The notes: generated from the sequence alone by a model not told the origin. A stretch of 64,000 nt of DNA from Woeseiaceae bacterium (GCA_030066655.1 JASJBE010000007.1:1-64000); one strand, 5' to 3'; positions 34,863 to 45,123 are shown, counted from the first letter of the stretch. Translations and numbers: made by a program.

Positions 34863-37800
34863 GCAACGCGAAGACCTTCCCAGCCTCAGCATTCGGCGGC
34901 CGATCCTCGTATTGGTCCTGAACCTGCTGCTGGTCCTCGGTGGCGTGGCCGCGCTGCTCGCGGTCGAAGTTCGCGAGCTGCCGAACACCGATCGCCCGGT
35001 CGTGACGGTCCGCGTCGACTTCCCCGGCGCGTCGCCCGAGACCATGGACGCCGAAGTCGTATCGCGACTCGAGGGCGCCGTCGCTCGTGTGTCGGGCATC
35101 TACCGCATCCGCTCAGCCTCCGAGGAAAACAACGGGCGTATCTTTATCGAGTTCCGTCCCGGCACCGACCTAAACGGCGCCGCGTCCGACGTGCGCGAGG
35201 CCGTTAGCCAGGTCGCACGACGCCTGCCGGATCGCGTCGAGCAGATCGTCGTCGTCAAGGCCAACGATGACTCACAGTCTGTCGTCAGCGTCGCCGCCGT
35301 CTCGGACGTGCTCTCCAATGAGGACCTGACCCGCGTCGTCGAGAAGGAGATCGTACCGACACTGCTGGCGATCGACGGGGTCGCCGACGTGCAGCTGTCG
35401 GGCAACCGCCAGCGGGTGTTGCGCGTGTCCCTCGACCCGCTGCGCCTGACGAGCTTCGGCCTGTCCGTCACCGATGTGTCGTCGGCCCTGCGACAGGCGC
35501 CGTTCGATGTCCCGGCCGGCAGCTTCCGGTCGTCAGAACAAACCCTGATCGTGCGCGCGAACGCGACCGCGTTCACGGCCGACCAGGTCGCCGACATCGT
35601 CGTTCGCGATTCAGTTCGCATCGGCGACATCGCAAACGTCTATTTCGGCCCCGAGGATCCTGAAACGCTGTCACGACTCAACGGGCAGCCCGTTATCGCG
35701 CTGGAGGTGATCAGCCAGGCGGGCTCGAACACCGTCGAGATCTCATCAGGCGTGCTGGCCGCGGTAGACCGCATCAACGACCGACTGGACACCGTCGACC
35801 TCCAGGTGACGGACGACCAGGCGCTGTTCATCCGGCGTTCCATCGAGCAGGTCGTGATCACGCTGTTCATGTCCATCGCCATCGTCATCGCGACGATCTG
35901 GCTGTTCATGGGCAACCTGAGGGCAACGCTGGTACCGACCATCGCGATCCCGGTCTCACTGGTTGGCACGCTGGCGGCGATCTGGCTGTTCGGCTTCTCG
36001 ATCAACATCCTGACGCTGCTGGCGCTCGTGCTGGCAACCGGTCTCGTGGTCGACGATGCGATCGTCGTGCTGGAGAACATACAGAAGCAGAAGACAGAGG
36101 GCGCGCGACCACGCGCGGCGGCCGTGCTTGGGACTCGACAGGTGTTCTTCGCCGTCGTCGCAACGACGGCGGTGCTCGTTTCGGTATTCGTGCCCATTTC
36201 TTTCCTGCCGACCACGGCGGGACTGCTGTTCCGTGAGTTCGGCATGGTGCTCGCGAGCGCCGTCATCATCTCGAGTTTCGTTGCGCTATCGCTGGTGCCC
36301 GCCGCTGCGGCCAGGCTCGTCGACAACGAGGGATCGAAGCTGCCGACCTGGCTACGGAACTTTGGCGCGCGCACCCAGGGTGCCTACGAGACGTCGCTGT
36401 CAGTCGTGTTGAACCGGCCCGTCATCTCCGTCACGGTCGCGCTGATGTTTGCTGCGCTGTCTGCGCTTGCCTTCCAGGGTCTCGACCGCACGCTGGTACC
36501 GCCCGAGGACCGCGGGTCGCTCAGGATCCTCGCGTCTGGCCCCGACGGCGTCGGTATTGTCTACACGGATCGGCAGGCTCGCATCGTCGAAGACATCGTT
36601 TCGCCGCTGCTTGAAAGTGGCGAGGCCACGTCCCTGTTCACACGTGTCGGCAACTGGGATCCGAACCGCGCCCTGTTGACGCTGCCGCTCGCGGACTGGA
36701 GCGAGAGAGACCGCAGCCAGCAGGAGATCGAGCGCGAGCTGCGCGCGCAACTCGGCGACATTGCCGGGTCGCGTGTCTGGGTCTGGGGCAGCAACAGCCT
36801 GAATATCCGATCGCGGAGTTCGGGCAGCGTGAACCTGGCGCTCTTGGGCAACAGCTACGACGAAATCTTCGAGGCCGCCAAGCTGTTTACGGCCGCGGTC
36901 GAGGAGCGCCTGCCGGGCTTCACCCGTCCCCGGATTTCATACGATCCGACACAGCCGCAGCTTTCCGTCGAGATCGACCGTCGGCGTGCCGCCGACCTGG
37001 GTGTCGACCTGACCGAACTCGCAGCGACGCTGCGCGCAATGATCGACGGCGACGAGCTGATTGATCTGAACATTGATGACGAAGCCATTCCCATCCGGCT
37101 CGAATCCGGCAGCGGCGACATTAACGATCCTTCGGACCTGGTCAATCTCTACGTCAGTGCCAACGACGGACAGCTCGTACCCCTGTCGAGCATCGTCCGA
37201 CTCGAGGAGGCCGGTGTCGTGACCGAGCTGAATCGCAACGGCCAGCGGCGCTCGATCGAGGTCAGCATTAACCTCCAGGACGACTATCCGCTGCAGGATG
37301 CCGTCGACGATCTGCGCGCACTGTCGGCCGAGATCCTGCCGCCGAGCATGTCACTGATGTTCCGAGGCGAGGCGGCGACGCTCGAAGAGACCAACAACGA
37401 TGTGCTGCTGACCTATGCGATGGCGCTGATCATCATCTTCCTTGTGCTGGCGGCGCAGTTCGAAGGCTTCATGAGCGCCGTGGTGGTCACGCTGCTCGTC
37501 CCGTTCGGAATCGCCGCCGCGATCCTTGCGCTGTACCTGACCGGCACGAGCCTGAACATCTACTCGCAGATCGGGCTCGTATTGCTGATAGGGCTCATGG
37601 CGAAAAACAGCGTGCTGGTTGTCGAGTTCGCCGACCAGCTGCGCGATCGTGGCAAGAGCGTTCGTGAGGCGATCGAGAAGGGCGCTGCGCGACGCCTGCG
37701 TCCCGTCATGATGACGCTCGTGTCTACCGTGCTCGGCGCGCTGCCGCTGATCCTCGCGACCGGCGCCGGGGCCGAGGCCCGCATGTCGATCGGCTGGGTC

Positions 37801-37956
37801 GTGTTCGGCGGGCTGGCTATCGCCGCGCTGTTCACGCTGTACCTGACGCCGGCGCTGTATCTGCTGCTGGCGCCGCTATCGAAGGCCCGCGTTGCCGAAA
37901 CGCGACGTCTCGAAGAAGAACTCGAAGACGCTGCCGGGAAACCCAGCTTCGGCTAG
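34852..37956 (+). CDS. RND efflux permease (second system)
   Basis: A 1034-aa RND pump. TM1 is at about 20-38, and the porter motif VDFPGASPETMDAE follows. In TM4 the proton relay is intact, GLVVDDAIVVLENIQ (about residue 400), unlike the pump at 13.8 kb. The final TMs contain LLIGLMAKNSVLVVEFADQLR. It is encoded with its adaptor in a two-gene operon, and the C-terminal tail is charged (EELEDAAGKPS). Likely an HAE1-type exporter of hydrophobic compounds; substrate not readable. Confidence 0.93.
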   Translation: MSDKQREDLPSLSIRRPILVLVLNLLLVLGGVAALLAVEVRELPNTDRPVVTVRVDFPGASPETMDAEVVSRLEGAVARVSGIYRIRSASEENNGRIFIEFRPGTDLNGAASDVREAVSQVARRLPDRVEQIVVVKANDDSQSVVSVAAVSDVLSNEDLTRVVEKEIVPTLLAIDGVADVQLSGNRQRVLRVSLDPLRLTSFGLSVTDVSSALRQAPFDVPAGSFRSSEQTLIVRANATAFTADQVADIVVRDSVRIGDIANVYFGPEDPETLSRLNGQPVIALEVISQAGSNTVEISSGVLAAVDRINDRLDTVDLQVTDDQALFIRRSIEQVVITLFMSIAIVIATIWLFMGNLRATLVPTIAIPVSLVGTLAAIWLFGFSINILTLLALVLATGLVVDDAIVVLENIQKQKTEGARPRAAAVLGTRQVFFAVVATTAVLVSVFVPISFLPTTAGLLFREFGMVLASAVIISSFVALSLVPAAAARLVDNEGSKLPTWLRNFGARTQGAYETSLSVVLNRPVISVTVALMFAALSALAFQGLDRTLVPPEDRGSLRILASGPDGVGIVYTDRQARIVEDIVSPLLESGEATSLFTRVGNWDPNRALLTLPLADWSERDRSQQEIERELRAQLGDIAGSRVWVWGSNSLNIRSRSSGSVNLALLGNSYDEIFEAAKLFTAAVEERLPGFTRPRISYDPTQPQLSVEIDRRRAADLGVDLTELAATLRAMIDGDELIDLNIDDEAIPIRLESGSGDINDPSDLVNLYVSANDGQLVPLSSIVRLEEAGVVTELNRNGQRRSIEVSINLQDDYPLQDAVDDLRALSAEILPPSMSLMFRGEAATLEETNNDVLLTYAMALIIIFLVLAAQFEGFMSAVVVTLLVPFGIAAAILALYLTGTSLNIYSQIGLVLLIGLMAKNSVLVVEFADQLRDRGKSVREAIEKGAARRLRPVMMTLVSTVLGALPLILATGAGAEARMSIGWVVFGGLAIAALFTLYLTPALYLLLAPLSKARVAETRRLEEELEDAAGKPSFG

Positions 37957-38065
37957 GTCCGCCACTACTGCTGCTGTGACGCGCGTCGCCGAGACGCGCT
38001 ACTATTGGAGAGCAGTCAGTATTCCGATAAGAAAGGTCGCCCGTAGCGGCCGTGGGGGGGTAACA

Positions 38066-38170
38066 ATGGCAAACCTGACCAGCGAGCTGTCGAGTCTCCC
38101 GAGGGCAAGGACGCTGGCCTTCGCCGCGGGTGTCGGTTGTCAGGCGGCGTTCGTCTTAGCGCTACTGTGA
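38066..38170 (+). CDS. Possible 34-aa membrane miniprotein
   Basis: ATG 38066 with GGGGGGG 5-6 nt upstream begins a 34-codon frame. Its second half (LAFAAGVGCQAAFVLALL) could form one transmembrane helix. It lies between the second RND operon and the MscS-like gene. The strong ribosome site is the main support; similar short frames arise by chance in GC-rich DNA. Function unknown. Confidence 0.35.
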   Translation: MANLTSELSSLPRARTLAFAAGVGCQAAFVLALL

Positions 38171-38201
38171 TTCGAGACGACTTGAACGCTCAAGAGAAAC
38201 G

Positions 38202-39263
38202 GTGCGAGTGCGCCAGATGACCTTCGTAACCGAAGCAATCGCCGCGAGCCGGGAATTCATTCCGTTCCTGGCGACGGTGCTCGTCGTCATTCTGATCACG
38301 TCCATTCTCAACCGTTCACTGAGAAAGCGGTGGCGCGATAAACCCGAAGCGCAGTTCCGTTTCCAGCTGATCATGCTGATGACGACGCTGGTCGGTGTGC
38401 TCGCCATCGTCGTCGCCCTGCCCGTCAGCGACGCGTTGAGGAACCAGCTCCTAAGCCTGATCGGCGTGTTGCTGAGTGCGGCCATTGCGCTGTCTTCGAC
38501 AACCTTCATCGGCAACATACTGGCCGGCATCATGCTCAAGGTCATCCGCAGCGCCCGACCCGGTGACTTCATCACGATCGGGGACCTGACAGGCAGGATC
38601 ACCGAGATGGACCTCCTTCACACCGAGGTACAGACAGAATTCCGCAATCTCGTAACGGTGCCGAACCTGGTCATGGTCACGAAGCCGCTGGAGGTAGTGC
38701 GCGCCTCGGGCACAATTGTGACGGCTGAAGTATCCCTGGGCTATGAGCACTCGCAGTCCGATATTCGAAAGCTGCTGTGCAAAGCGGCCGAGGACGCGGG
38801 TCTGTCCGATCCGTTCGCCCATGTCCGCGTGCTGGGCGATTTTTCCGTGACCTACCGGGCCGCCGGCCTGCTCGAAGACGTTCAGAGCCTGATATCGGCA
38901 CGGGCCAAGCTGCGCGCATCGATGCTGGATACGCTGCACGCGGCCGGCATCGAGATCGTATCGCCGAATTTCATGAACACACGAGCACTCGCCGCCGGTG
39001 ATACCGTAATTCCCGTTGTCAGACGGACAGCGGGCGATGAGGATGCTGTGAAAGCCGAGTCACTGGCGTTCGACAAGGCGGACGAGGCCGCGTCCATCGA
39101 AGAACTCAGAAAGCGCATCGAGGCCCTGACAGCGGAGATCGAGGCACCTTCGGAAGCGGGAGTCGGCCGAGGCGCAGACGTGCTGGAGCGCCTCGAAACC
39201 AGGCGCGCCCGACTCGTAGCGATGCTCGCGGACGCAGAGAAGCGACATTCTGAAAGCAAGTAG
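38202..39263 (+). CDS. Mechanosensitive channel, MscS-like
   Basis: A 353-aa protein from GTG 38202 (ATG 38217 also possible). Three hydrophobic segments (about 20-37, 55-75, 82-105) precede the MscS beta domain, with [21 protein letters not shown] as the pore-lining TM3 and [23 protein letters not shown] as the MscS core. The C-terminal 80 residues form a charged coiled coil ([16 protein letters not shown]), longer than in MscS itself. MscS channels release solutes on hypoosmotic shock. The trehalose operon at 41 kb is a related osmotic function but is not linked. Confidence 0.88.
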   Translation: MRVRQMTFVTEAIAASREFIPFLATVLVVILITSILNRSLRKRWRDKPEAQFRFQLIMLMTTLVGVLAIVVALPVSDALRNQLLSLIGVLLSAAIALSSTTFIGNILAGIMLKVIRSARPGDFITIGDLTGRITEMDLLHTEVQTEFRNLVTVPNLVMVTKPLEVVRASGTIVTAEVSLGYEHSQSDIRKLLCKAAEDAGLSDPFAHVRVLGDFSVTYRAAGLLEDVQSLISARAKLRASMLDTLHAAGIEIVSPNFMNTRALAAGDTVIPVVRRTAGDEDAVKAESLAFDKADEAASIEELRKRIEALTAEIEAPSEAGVGRGADVLERLETRRARLVAMLADAEKRHSESK

Positions 39264-39373
39264 CACGGACATCCGAATTGCAGGGATTGCGCCGGCGCCA
39301 TCCTCAAGGCTCACCGCCAGTACCCCATGCGGATCTCCCGATTTCTGATACAGGCAACCGACCAGGAAACGTC

Positions 39374-40336
39374 ATGCAGTACCGAAAGCTAGGCAACACC
39401 GGACTCAAAATCAGCGAACTCTCGTTCGGCTCGTGGATCACGCTTCACAACCAGGCCGACATCGATAAGACCTACGACATGATGAAAGCGGCCTTCGATG
39501 CCGGCGTGAATTTCTTCGATAACGCCGAGGCCTACGCGCTGGGCAAGTCCGAGGAGATCATGGGCGAGGCCATCAAGCGTCTGGGTTGGCGCCGAGGCTC
39601 CTACCTGGTGTCGACAAAGCTCTACTGGGGCCTGCACGACACGCCGTTGGAGAGGAACACGCTGAACCGCAAGTACCTGATCGAAGGCATTGCCGGATCG
39701 CTTGCTCGATTGAACATGGACTACGTCGACCTGCTCTACTGCCACCGGCCCGACCCCGAGACGCCGATCGAAGAAACGGTCTGGGCGATGCACAACATCA
39801 TCGAGCGCGGCCAGGCGCTGTACTGGGGCACGTCGGAGTGGGAGGCAGACCAGATTCTCGAAGCGATCGACATCGCGGACCGCCGCAACTTGCACCAACC
39901 CGTCGTCGAGCAACCCGTCTACAACCTGTTCCAGCGACACCGCTTCGCCGGGAACTACCACGCCGTCTACAAGGGTAAAGGCTACGGCTCAACGACGTGG
40001 AGCCCGCTCGCGTCGGGTCTTCTGACCGGGAAATACATCGACGGCGTGCCCGAGCAGAGTCGAGCGGCACTTCCGCAAATGGCGTGGCTGAAAGACGAAC
40101 TCGTCGATGCGGACGCCAACGAGCGCGTCAGGGCGCTTCAGCCGCTGGCGAAAGACATGGGCGCGACGCTCGCCCAGTTTGCGCTGGCCTGGTGCCTGCA
40201 GAATCCGTCTGTCTCCAGCGTGCTGACGGGCGCGAGTCGCGTCGAGCAGGTTCACGAGAACATGAAGGCGCTGGACTTCGTCGACCAGTTCACGCCCGAC
40301 CTGATGGCGGAGATCGATCGCATCGTCGGGGCCTGA
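39374..40336 (+). CDS. Aldo/keto reductase, Kv-beta/YghZ-like
   Basis: ATG 39374 has AGGAAA upstream and gives 320 aa; upstream extension to 39278 overlaps no known domain. The NADPH-dependent AKR fold is shown by [18 protein letters not shown] (catalytic Asp and Tyr), STKLYW (Lys), [12 protein letters not shown] and the C-terminal [15 protein letters not shown]. Its overall shape ([11 protein letters not shown]; YSxxxLWSPLASG equivalent) follows the Kv-beta subunit/YghZ group. Substrate unknown: methylglyoxal or other aldehydes are plausible. It follows a MscS-like channel on the same strand, although co-regulation is not shown. Confidence 0.9.
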   Translation: MQYRKLGNTGLKISELSFGSWITLHNQADIDKTYDMMKAAFDAGVNFFDNAEAYALGKSEEIMGEAIKRLGWRRGSYLVSTKLYWGLHDTPLERNTLNRKYLIEGIAGSLARLNMDYVDLLYCHRPDPETPIEETVWAMHNIIERGQALYWGTSEWEADQILEAIDIADRRNLHQPVVEQPVYNLFQRHRFAGNYHAVYKGKGYGSTTWSPLASGLLTGKYIDGVPEQSRAALPQMAWLKDELVDADANERVRALQPLAKDMGATLAQFALAWCLQNPSVSSVLTGASRVEQVHENMKALDFVDQFTPDLMAEIDRIVGA

Positions 40337-40387
40337 ATCAGAAGCCGTTCAGCAAAGCTTCAGCTGCCATCTCCAACACTGTCATCC

Positions 40388-40411
40388 TGCATCGTCCCTG
40401 AGGGCGATGCA
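40388..40411. other. Short hairpin after the AKR gene
   Basis: TGCATCG TCCCTGAGGG CGATGCA is a 7-bp stem that may continue as CC/GG, 52 bp past the AKR stop and 24 bp before the beta-barrel ATG. Without a T-tract it is a weak terminator or a leader structure for the beta-barrel mRNA. Confidence 0.35.
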
Positions 40412-40435
40412 CTAGACAACTGTGGGAGATTTACT

Positions 40436-40972
40436 ATGAACACTCTAAGAAAAGCCGGCCTCGCCATGATCGTCGCAGGGCTCTTGCCAATGGCGGCGGT
40501 CGCTGATGAAGGATTCTTCATTGGCGGCAGTGTCGGCTCCGCAACGCTGACCGATGACTTTGACGGCTTCGATGTCGATGACGACAGCACGGCCTATCGT
40601 CTCGTGTTTGGCTTCCAGTTCAGCGACATGTTCGGCCTGGAGGCCGGTTATCACCGCTTCGGTACGTTCGAGGAGGATCGCGACTTCCGCTTCGAGCTGG
40701 ACGCGGACGGCGTGTTCGTTGGCGGCAACCTCGGGGTGCCGATGAGCAATGACTTCAGGCTGTTTGCCAGGGCCGGCGCGTTTTTCTGGGACGGTGACTC
40801 CGTGATCAACACGGTGACGCGCGCGACGCCCGACGACAGTAACTTCTACCTCGGCGGTGGCGCGGAGGTTGCCGTGACCGAACAGCTGAGCCTCGTCGGC
40901 GACTGGACGCGTTACGAGCTGCGGGATACGGACAGCGATGTCATCTCGATCGGCTTCACGCTGCGCTTCTGA
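40436..40972 (+). CDS. Outer-membrane beta-barrel protein, OmpA/OmpW-like size
   Basis: A 178-aa exported protein with signal peptide ending AVADE (about residue 23) and GGGAG upstream. The mature chain alternates hydrophobic and polar residues as in an eight-stranded barrel (FFIGGSVGSATL, YRLVFGFQFSD, FGLEAGYHRFG, VFVGGNLG, FYLGGGAEV) and ends in FTLRF, the C-terminal phenylalanine needed for BAM insertion. It belongs to the OMP_b-brl family; no ligand can be assigned. Confidence 0.85.
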   Translation: MNTLRKAGLAMIVAGLLPMAAVADEGFFIGGSVGSATLTDDFDGFDVDDDSTAYRLVFGFQFSDMFGLEAGYHRFGTFEEDRDFRFELDADGVFVGGNLGVPMSNDFRLFARAGAFFWDGDSVINTVTRATPDDSNFYLGGGAEVAVTEQLSLVGDWTRYELRDTDSDVISIGFTLRF

Positions 40973-41035
40973 TCGGTCGGACGCGTTACGCTGACGCGAG
41001 GCAAAGGGTGATGCGCCGCGGTCAGGTCCGCGTAA

Positions 41036-42424
41036 TCAGTGAGCGTTGCCCTTCAACGCATCCACAAAGCGGCTCCGCCATGCGGTGATGTCGTTTCTCT
41101 TAAGTATTGCGATCATCGCGCGATGCCGCTCCTGGCGTTCCTTGAGCGGCATGTTGATGGCGGTCGCGAGGCCGTCCGCAACATCGTCGCGGTCGTGCGG
41201 ATTGACGATGATGGCGTCGGTCAGCTCGGCGGCTGCGCCCGCGAGGCTGGACAGCACGAGGACGCCCGGGTTGTCGGGGTCCTGTGCGGCAACGAATTCC
41301 TTGGCGACAAGGTTCATGCCGTCCCTGACCGGCGTTACCAGCCCGATCTCTGCGAAGCGGAAAATCCCCATCAGCGGATCGTGCGCGATGCCCTTGTTCA
41401 GGTATCGGATAGGCACCCAGTCGCTCTCTGCGAATCGACCGTTGATGTGGCCGGAGGCTTGCTCCAGTCCCCTGCGAATCTCGTCATAGGCGCGCACGCC
41501 GGTGCGCGTCGGCGGCGCGATCTGCATTAACGTGACGAGGCGCTGTGAATTCGGATACTTCTCGAGCAGGCGTTCATACGCCAGCATGCGCTGCATCAGG
41601 CCCTTGCTGTAGTCGAGGCGGTCTACGCCGATGATCAGGTGTTTGTTCTTCAGGCTTTCCTGCGTTCGACGCACCTGCCTCGAATGTACGGCGATCGCTG
41701 CCGTCTGCCGAAGCTCGTCGACGTCGATGCCGATCGGGAATACGTCCGCAATCAGTTCGCCGCCGGGCACCTTGACGCGCTTGTCCGACAGCAGCTCGCC
41801 GCCGATGATCGGCTCGCGAATGCAGGACTCAAAGGCGGCGAGGTCCCCCGGTGTGTGAAAGCCGAGCACATCGTAAGCGCACAGGCAGCGCAGCAGGTGC
41901 TCGTGCCCCGGTGCTGCGCGGAACGCCTGGTAGGCCGGAAACGGCACGTGCAGGAAAAAGCCGATGCGATTGTTGATGCCGGCCTGGCGCAACTCGCTGG
42001 CCAGCGGGATCAGGTGGTAGTCGTGCACCCAGATCAGGTCGTCGGGCTTGAGCAGCGAGGCCAGCTTGCGCGCGAAATGTGCGTTGACGCGTTTGTAGCC
42101 TTCAAAGTCCGCGTCGTTGTATTGGATAAAGTCGAGCAGGTAATGGCAGACGGGCCATAACACGCGGTTGCTGTAGCCGTTGTAGTACTTCTCGAAGTCG
42201 TTCTCGTTCAGCGGGATCGTCGCGTAGTCGATGTTTCCCCGCGTCTTTATGTCCGGCGGGCCGCCATCGCGCTCGGTGAGATCGCCGCTCCAGCCGAACC
42301 AGACGCCGCCGTGTTCTCGCAGCGCACCCAGGACCCCGACCGCGAGACCGCCGGCCGCGGGTGAGTTCTTCCGGGGAACCGCAACCCGGTTGGAGACGAT
42401 AACGAGGCGGCCGCCTTCGCTCAC
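41036..42424 (-). CDS. otsA: Trehalose-6-phosphate synthase (UDP-forming)
   Basis: A 462-aa GT20 glycosyltransferase making trehalose-6-phosphate from UDP-glucose and glucose-6-phosphate. Signatures: GGLAVGVLGALREHGGVWFGWSG (about 25), IWVHDYHLIPLASELR (about 132) and GVDRLDYSKGL (about 265). Length is close to E. coli OtsA (474 aa). It is the last gene of otsB-GH15-otsA, overlapping the GH15 stop by ATGA. Confidence 0.95.
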   Translation of the reverse strand: MSEGGRLVIVSNRVAVPRKNSPAAGGLAVGVLGALREHGGVWFGWSGDLTERDGGPPDIKTRGNIDYATIPLNENDFEKYYNGYSNRVLWPVCHYLLDFIQYNDADFEGYKRVNAHFARKLASLLKPDDLIWVHDYHLIPLASELRQAGINNRIGFFLHVPFPAYQAFRAAPGHEHLLRCLCAYDVLGFHTPGDLAAFESCIREPIIGGELLSDKRVKVPGGELIADVFPIGIDVDELRQTAAIAVHSRQVRRTQESLKNKHLIIGVDRLDYSKGLMQRMLAYERLLEKYPNSQRLVTLMQIAPPTRTGVRAYDEIRRGLEQASGHINGRFAESDWVPIRYLNKGIAHDPLMGIFRFAEIGLVTPVRDGMNLVAKEFVAAQDPDNPGVLVLSSLAGAAAELTDAIIVNPHDRDDVADGLATAINMPLKERQERHRAMIAILKRNDITAWRSRFVDALKGNAH

Positions 42425-44229
42425 GGATCGACCTCCGGACCCACGAGGCCTTCCTCCCAGGGCACGCTGAGCCGGACGGCGGCGTTGATGATGCCGGCCA
42501 TGCTATAGGTTTGCGGGAAGTTGCCCCACAGCTCGCCGGTCTTGGGCTCGATGTCCTCAGACAAGAGACCGAGCGAGTTTCTCAGCGACAGCATATTCTC
42601 GAACATGTCCCTCGCCTCCTCCATTCTGCCGATACTGGCCAGTGCGTCGATGTACCAGAAAGTGCAGATGTTGAATGCGTTTTCCGGGGCGCCGAAGTCG
42701 TCCGGCGCGTCGTAGCGGAACAGGTGCTTGCCCCGCATCAGCGTCTTCCCGATGCAGTCTACCGTCGAATGGAAACGCTTGTCGTGTGCAGCCATGAAGC
42801 CGAGGTCGTGGATGGTCAGCAGGCTCGCATCCATCTCAGGGCGATCGAAGGACTCGGTGAAGGACTTCTGCTTGTCGTCCCAGGCGCGCTCGAGGATGAC
42901 CTCGCGAATCTCATCAGCGCTCTTGCGCCAGTAGGCCGCCCGGTCTTGTATGCCCAGCTTGGCGGCGATCTTTGACAGCCTGTCGCAGGCGGCCCAGCAC
43001 ATGATGCTCGAGAACGAGTGCACGCGCTGGCGGCCGCGATACTCCCATAGGCCCGCATCCGGCTGGTTGTAGCTGCGGCGCGCATGTTCGCCGAGGACCT
43101 CGAGGCGCTCGAATTCAGCGACCGTGCCCGGCTTGATCAAACGCTGGTCGAAAAAGAACTGTGTTGCCGATAGGACCACGGCGCCGTATACATCATGCTG
43201 CACCTGCTCGTAGGCCTGGTTGCCGCGGCGCACGGGGCCCATGCCCCGGTAGCCGGACAGCGAGTCGACGATCAGCTCGTCGGTCAGCGAACGCCCGCTG
43301 ATGCCGTACAGCGGTTTCAGGGGCTGTCCGGCCGCGTCGGCGACGATGTTCATGATGTAGCCCAGATAGCTCTCCATCGTCTGCGTCGCGCCGAGGCGGT
43401 TTAATGCCTGCACGACGAAATAACTGTCGCGCAACCAGCAGAATCGGTAGTCCCAGTTTCGCCCGCTGTCGGCAGCCTCCGGAACGGACGTCGTCAGTGC
43501 GGCGACGACGGCCCCGGTATCTTCGAAGGTGCAGAGCTTTAGTGTAATCGCCGCGCGAATGACAGCTTCCTGCCACTCGAAAGGGATGGACAGCGTGCGG
43601 GAGAACTCCTGCCAGTAGGACCGCGTTGCCCGGAAATGATGGTAGAAGCAATCGTCGCAGGCCTCGCGAATTGTCTCGTTGGGGCCGAGGATCAGGTGGA
43701 TTTCGCGACTCAGCACGAACGGCGTCTCGTCGACGATATGCGTCAGCGATGCGTTCGTCGTCAGGCGCAGCGTAACGTCCGAACCCTGGTACTCGATGTG
43801 ATTGCTGCCGCGCGTGAACTCGCAGGATGCAGCACCGTAATCCCTGGCAGGGCGGAGCAATAGCCGAACTCGCGGGCTTCCGGACAAGGGCCTGATGCGG
43901 CGCAGGATCATCATCGGGGCAAACATGCGCCCGACGTATCGATAACGGGGTATCAGGTCGGTGACCAGCAGCGCGCCGCCATGCTTGTCATACATCGTTG
44001 TCGACAGGATGGCCGTGTTGTTCGTGTATTCCTGCTCGCTGTGCGAGTAATCCTGCATCTCGATGCCGAACTCACCCGGCAGACCTTCGTCGTCGTCGGA
44101 CCGTAACAGCTTGCTGAACACCGGGTCTGAGTCGAGCTGCGGCATGCAGCTCCAGACGATGGTCGCTTTTTTATCAACCAGAGCCGAAATCTGGCAGTTT
44201 CCTATCAGTCCGAGATCGAGGTTGCTCAA
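42421..44229 (-). CDS. Glycoside hydrolase family 15 protein in the trehalose operon
   Basis: A 602-aa protein that starts at TTG 44229 with AAGGAG 7 nt upstream. The N-terminal super-sandwich domain is followed by the (alpha/alpha)6 catalytic domain, with RNWDYRFCWLRDSY (about 260), LWEYRGRQRVHSFSS (about 407) and GELWGNFPQTYS (about 570). GH15 enzymes hydrolyse alpha-glucosides; bacterial members next to ots genes are usually trehalases or glucoamylase-like. It could return trehalose to glucose when osmotic stress ends. It overlaps otsA by ATGA and follows otsB by about 21 bp. Confidence 0.88.
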   Translation of the reverse strand: MSNLDLGLIGNCQISALVDKKATIVWSCMPQLDSDPVFSKLLRSDDDEGLPGEFGIEMQDYSHSEQEYTNNTAILSTTMYDKHGGALLVTDLIPRYRYVGRMFAPMMILRRIRPLSGSPRVRLLLRPARDYGAASCEFTRGSNHIEYQGSDVTLRLTTNASLTHIVDETPFVLSREIHLILGPNETIREACDDCFYHHFRATRSYWQEFSRTLSIPFEWQEAVIRAAITLKLCTFEDTGAVVAALTTSVPEAADSGRNWDYRFCWLRDSYFVVQALNRLGATQTMESYLGYIMNIVADAAGQPLKPLYGISGRSLTDELIVDSLSGYRGMGPVRRGNQAYEQVQHDVYGAVVLSATQFFFDQRLIKPGTVAEFERLEVLGEHARRSYNQPDAGLWEYRGRQRVHSFSSIMCWAACDRLSKIAAKLGIQDRAAYWRKSADEIREVILERAWDDKQKSFTESFDRPEMDASLLTIHDLGFMAAHDKRFHSTVDCIGKTLMRGKHLFRYDAPDDFGAPENAFNICTFWYIDALASIGRMEEARDMFENMLSLRNSLGLLSEDIEPKTGELWGNFPQTYSMAGIINAAVRLSVPWEEGLVGPEVDP

Positions 44230-44250
44230 GCCAGCTCCTTGCAGTGATAT

Positions 44251-44988
44251 CTAGGCAATGAACGATGATCGCAGCCACGTGCGCACGGCTGCAACACTCG
44301 GCAGATAATACCGGGCTTCGGTTGAGCGGCTTTCGCCGACCAACACCGACACTCCGCCGTATTCGTTTACGACTCTGAACGCGTCTTCGTCCGTGACATC
44401 GTCGCCAAGATACAGCGGATGGCGCCCCTCGAAAGGCGTGACGTTCATGAAGGTTGCGACGGCCTGTCCTTTATCGTGTGAGTTCGGTGTGATTTCAAAG
44501 ACCAGTTTGCCCGCGATCAGGCGAAACTGATCACCCACCTCAGCCAGCATCTTGAGCATCTGATCCTTGCAGGGCTCTTCGAGCTGAGGCGCGCGCCGAT
44601 AATGCAGCGACGCGCCACCGTGCTTCTTCTCGAGGCCGAGACCCGGGTTCGCGCTGACAAACGCGTTCAGCTTTTTGAAAGTCGATTCGGGAAACGGAAC
44701 CTCGGGTGGATCCGCCCTGCGGCCATCGGGCAGACGTATCTCGGCGCCGTGGGCGCCAGCCGTCGGAAACCGGGCAGGCGCGAAGACTCGATCGACATCG
44801 TCTAAAGTTCGACCGCTGATCAGGCACAGCGCCCCGGACATCGCCTTGGAGCTGTGTCCCAGCATGTCGATCAATGAGTGGTCGGCGACAACGTCCCCCG
44901 GGTGCTCCCGGAAGTCGAGCAGCGTCCCGTCGACATCGAGGAATAAAGCCGTGGTTGCTGGGTCGGGTTTGGCTGGCGTCTTCAACAC
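44251..44988 (-). CDS. otsB: Trehalose-6-phosphate phosphatase
   Basis: A 245-aa HAD phosphatase from GTG 44988. Motif I is FLDVDGTLLDF (nucleophile Asp, about residue 19), with GALCLISGRTL (motif II) and YLGDDVTDEDAFR (motif IV). It converts trehalose-6-phosphate into trehalose and heads the operon otsB-GH15-otsA. A start at this GTG is the first feasible codon after a stop; ribosome-site support is weak. Osmotic or desiccation stress control is expected but no operator is visible. Confidence 0.93.
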   Translation of the reverse strand: MLKTPAKPDPATTALFLDVDGTLLDFREHPGDVVADHSLIDMLGHSSKAMSGALCLISGRTLDDVDRVFAPARFPTAGAHGAEIRLPDGRRADPPEVPFPESTFKKLNAFVSANPGLGLEKKHGGASLHYRRAPQLEEPCKDQMLKMLAEVGDQFRLIAGKLVFEITPNSHDKGQAVATFMNVTPFEGRHPLYLGDDVTDEDAFRVVNEYGGVSVLVGESRSTEARYYLPSVAAVRTWLRSSFIA

Positions 44989-45123
44989 CCACGTACCCTA
45001 GCAAACCCTCATTGACCATGGAACGCGCCGCGCGGCCTAATTGCATCGCCTCGTGAGTGTCGTGCGGAATTGAGAATCGTTTCGATCCCTGCCACCCTGT
45101 CTCGATCGACCAGGGAGATACAA

